From contig NZ_PDJI01000004.1 of the NCBI RefSeq assembly GCF_002563695.1, positions 558,001 through 622,000 of the forward strand: a DNA stretch of 64,000 nt, read 5' to 3'. Within the stretch, counting starts at the first letter, position 1. Each line of letters begins with the position of its first letter. The position numbers and the translations under genes are program-made. This DNA is from Georgenia soli (GTDB lineage Bacteria > Actinomycetota > Actinomycetes > Actinomycetales > Actinomycetaceae). The notes under the pieces were generated by a model, which did not search any database, was not told the DNA's origin, and was given only the letters and a program-made list of their open reading frames with translations. Of this stretch, positions 62,543 to 64,000 are shown piece by piece.

Positions 62543-63355
62543 TCAGGTCCGGCGCCGGCCGACGGCGAAGACCCGCCGGAAGGGCATCGGGACCCCCATG
62601 GCGGAGCGGGGGTAGGCGTCCGCGAGCGCGCTCGCGTAGCGGTGCAGCAGCTGTGCCTCCCGGGCGGGCTCGAGGCGACCGAGCAGCGGTCGCAGCCCGG
62701 TGCCGCGCATCCACTCGAGCACCGGGTTGTCCAGCTCGCCGGCCGGGTCCAGCAGGTGCAGGTAGGTGGTCTCCCAGGCGTCCACCTCGCAGCCCGCGGC
62801 GTGAAGTGCCGCCGCGTACCCGGCCGGGTCCGCCGCGCCGCCCTTGCCGAGCAGGAGGCTCGTCAGCTCGGGGCCCTCGGGAAGCACGGCCACGAGGTCC
62901 CGCAGCAGCGTGTGGTTCGGCGCCTCGGCGTTGCCGGGCACCTGGAGCGCGAACCAGCCGCCGGCCGCCAGGCTCGACACCCAGCCCGCCAGGAGGTCGA
63001 GGTGTCCCGGCACCCACTGCAGCACGGCGTTCGTGACGACGACGTCCGGCCGCCCTGGCAGCCGCCAGTCGATGATGTCCGCCTCGACCCACTCGATGCG
63101 CCTTTCCGTGTCCGTGCGGCGGGCGCGCTCCAGCATGTGCGGCGACGAGTCCACCCCGACGATCCGCGCCCGGGGCCAGCGGGCGGCAAGGGGCCTGGTC
63201 GAGGCGCCGGTGCCGCAGCCGAGGTCGACCACCAGCTCCGGTTCGACCGCGCCCACCCTTGCGAGCAGGTCCGCGACGGGCCGGGCGCGGTGGGCGGCGA
63301 ACCGCTCGTAGACGTCGGCGTCCCAGGTGGTGCGTGTGCCGGCCTGCCGCGTCAT
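62543..63355 (-). CDS. tam: Trans-aconitate 2-methyltransferase-like SAM methyltransferase
   Basis: A 270-residue class I methyltransferase. The N-terminus TWDADVYERFAAHRARPVAD and the SAM site VVDLGCGTGAS near 45 match Tam. VVVTNAVLQWVPGHLDLL near 105 and the C-terminal PMPFRRVFAVGRR fit as well. The enzyme esterifies trans-aconitate, which detoxifies this inhibitor of aconitase; specificity is inferred. Confidence 0.85.
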   Translation of the reverse strand: MTRQAGTRTTWDADVYERFAAHRARPVADLLARVGAVEPELVVDLGCGTGASTRPLAARWPRARIVGVDSSPHMLERARRTDTERRIEWVEADIIDWRLPGRPDVVVTNAVLQWVPGHLDLLAGWVSSLAAGGWFALQVPGNAEAPNHTLLRDLVAVLPEGPELTSLLLGKGGAADPAGYAAALHAAGCEVDAWETTYLHLLDPAGELDNPVLEWMRGTGLRPLLGRLEPAREAQLLHRYASALADAYPRSAMGVPMPFRRVFAVGRRRT

Positions 63356-63477
63356 GGCGCCATGCTCGTGCAGGCGCAGGCCTGCCGTCCAACGTGCAGC
63401 GCGCAGCGGTTGTGGGTGGGCCGGGAGAGGGTGGGCCCGTTCGTGAGAGCGTGGAGGGGCCGAGGAGAGGGAGCACG

Positions 63478-64000
63478 ATGACTGAGAACGCAGCCGCGAC
63501 GACGGCGGGCCCGCACGCAGCGAGTCGCGGCGTGCCGGCACCGGGGACGCCCGGCGCCACCGTGGCGTCGTCCGGCGCCGCCGGCTCCTCGTCGCTGCGC
63601 GACCAGGCCGAGGCCGCGCTGCGTGCGCTGGTGGGCCGGGATGACGCCCGACTGCGGGAGGACCAGTGGACCGCCGTCGAGGCGCTGGTGGCCCAGCGCC
63701 GCCGGGCCCTGGTGGTGGAGCGGACCGGTTGGGGCAAGTCCGCCGTGTACTTCGTGGCGACCGCGCTGCTGCGGGCCGGGGCCGCCGGCCGCCCGCCGGC
63801 CGGGCCGACGGTCATCGTCTCCCCGCTGCTGGCGCTCATGCGCGACCAGATCGGCGCCGCCTCCCGCGCCGGCATCCGGGCGGTCACGATCAACTCCTCG
63901 AACGTCACCGAGTGGGACGACGTCCACGCGGCGATCGCCGCCGGCGAGGTCGACGTGCTCCTGTGCTCGCCGGAGCGGCTCAACAACCCCGCCTTCCGGG
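63478..64000 (+). CDS. RecQ-family ATP-dependent DNA helicase (partial, cut by right edge)
   Basis: About 174 N-terminal residues are visible. ATG 63478 has GAGGAGAGG about ten bases upstream. A disordered N-terminus of ~40 residues is followed by ALRALVGRDDARLREDQWTA, VVERTGWGKSAVYFVATALL (Walker A with TGWGKS), SPLLALMRDQIGAASRAGI (motif Ia) and LLCSPERLNNPAFR (motif Ib). The DExH and later motifs lie past the edge. RecQ helicases unwind 3' to 5' in recombination repair. Confidence 0.85.
   Translation, partial: MTENAAATTAGPHAASRGVPAPGTPGATVASSGAAGSSSLRDQAEAALRALVGRDDARLREDQWTAVEALVAQRRRALVVERTGWGKSAVYFVATALLRAGAAGRPPAGPTVIVSPLLALMRDQIGAASRAGIRAVTINSSNVTEWDDVHAAIAAGEVDVLLCSPERLNNPAFR

Overview
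The window is high-GC DNA with dense genes, frequent 4-base ATGA/GTGA overlaps, GTG/TTG starts and a 16S-23S-5S rRNA operon of actinobacterial type. Gene content and order match the conserved actinobacterial chromosome block that in Mycobacterium tuberculosis runs hisC-B-H-A ... infC-rpmI-rplT ... pheS-pheT, argC-J-B-D-R-G-H, tyrS, the Rv1691-Rv1693 homologues, tlyA, nadK, recN, steA, steB, pyrG and a NUDIX hydrolase (gene order recalled from general knowledge, not searched). A member of the Micrococcales is likely; genus cannot be fixed by eye.

Layout. 1-3503: divergent sufR-like regulator (cut by the left edge) facing an ABC exporter and heme A synthase, with a DtxR/IdeR-like iron box on the predicted sufR promoter. 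3536-3648: a palindrome and tandem repeats. 3687-19233: one long leftward gene train: RG-repeat/TPR protein, HAD hydrolase, a 74-residue protein, tlyA, nadK, recN, steA, steB, a MraY/WecA-like enzyme, MurJ, a glycosyltransferase, pyrG and an ADP-ribose pyrophosphatase. 19289-25052: rRNA operon (leftward) with two promoters, a boxA-like leader signal, and a strong terminator. 25315-32092: tyrS, an F420-type oxidoreductase, mpg, argH, and the rightward pair arginine deiminase plus ArcB-type ornithine carbamoyltransferase. 32116-38745: a second palindromic repeat and the leftward operon argC-J-B-D-R followed by argG. 38831-42908: quinone oxidoreductase, flavodoxin, glycosyltransferase and SDR. 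42901-46594: pheS-pheT. 46853-52922: accessory genes, including a DUF222/HNH protein under a LexA box, RNA ligase-type phosphodiesterase, CBS protein, sugar kinase, MFS exporter and a uridine-kinase-like protein. 52919-55258: SpoU methyltransferase, rplT, rpmI, infC. 55592-62441: nadE, sseB-like gene, hisA, hisH, an unknown gene, hisB, hisC. 62543-64000: tam-like methyltransferase and the start of a recQ-like helicase.

How it works together. Two amino-acid pathways dominate: arginine (argC, J, B, D, R, G, H; the only carbamoyltransferase sits apart next to arginine deiminase) and histidine (hisC, B, H, A). Translation genes (rRNA, tyrS, pheST, infC, L35, L20, tlyA, SpoU methyltransferase) and NAD/NADP genes (nadE, nadK) are interleaved. 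The steA-steB region is joined to genes expected to handle lipid-linked sugars, suggesting a cell-envelope module.

The most notable non-coding signals are a palindromic element in two convergent gene junctions, several genes whose start codon lies 5-7 bases below a TANNNT box with no Shine-Dalgarno sequence (leaderless candidates), an ArgR-like palindrome inside the argC promoter, a LexA box over the HNH gene start, and an infC gene that appears to start at AUC behind an attenuator-like hairpin. Nothing here is clearly a new defence or mobile system; no CRISPR array, prophage or insertion sequence was seen.
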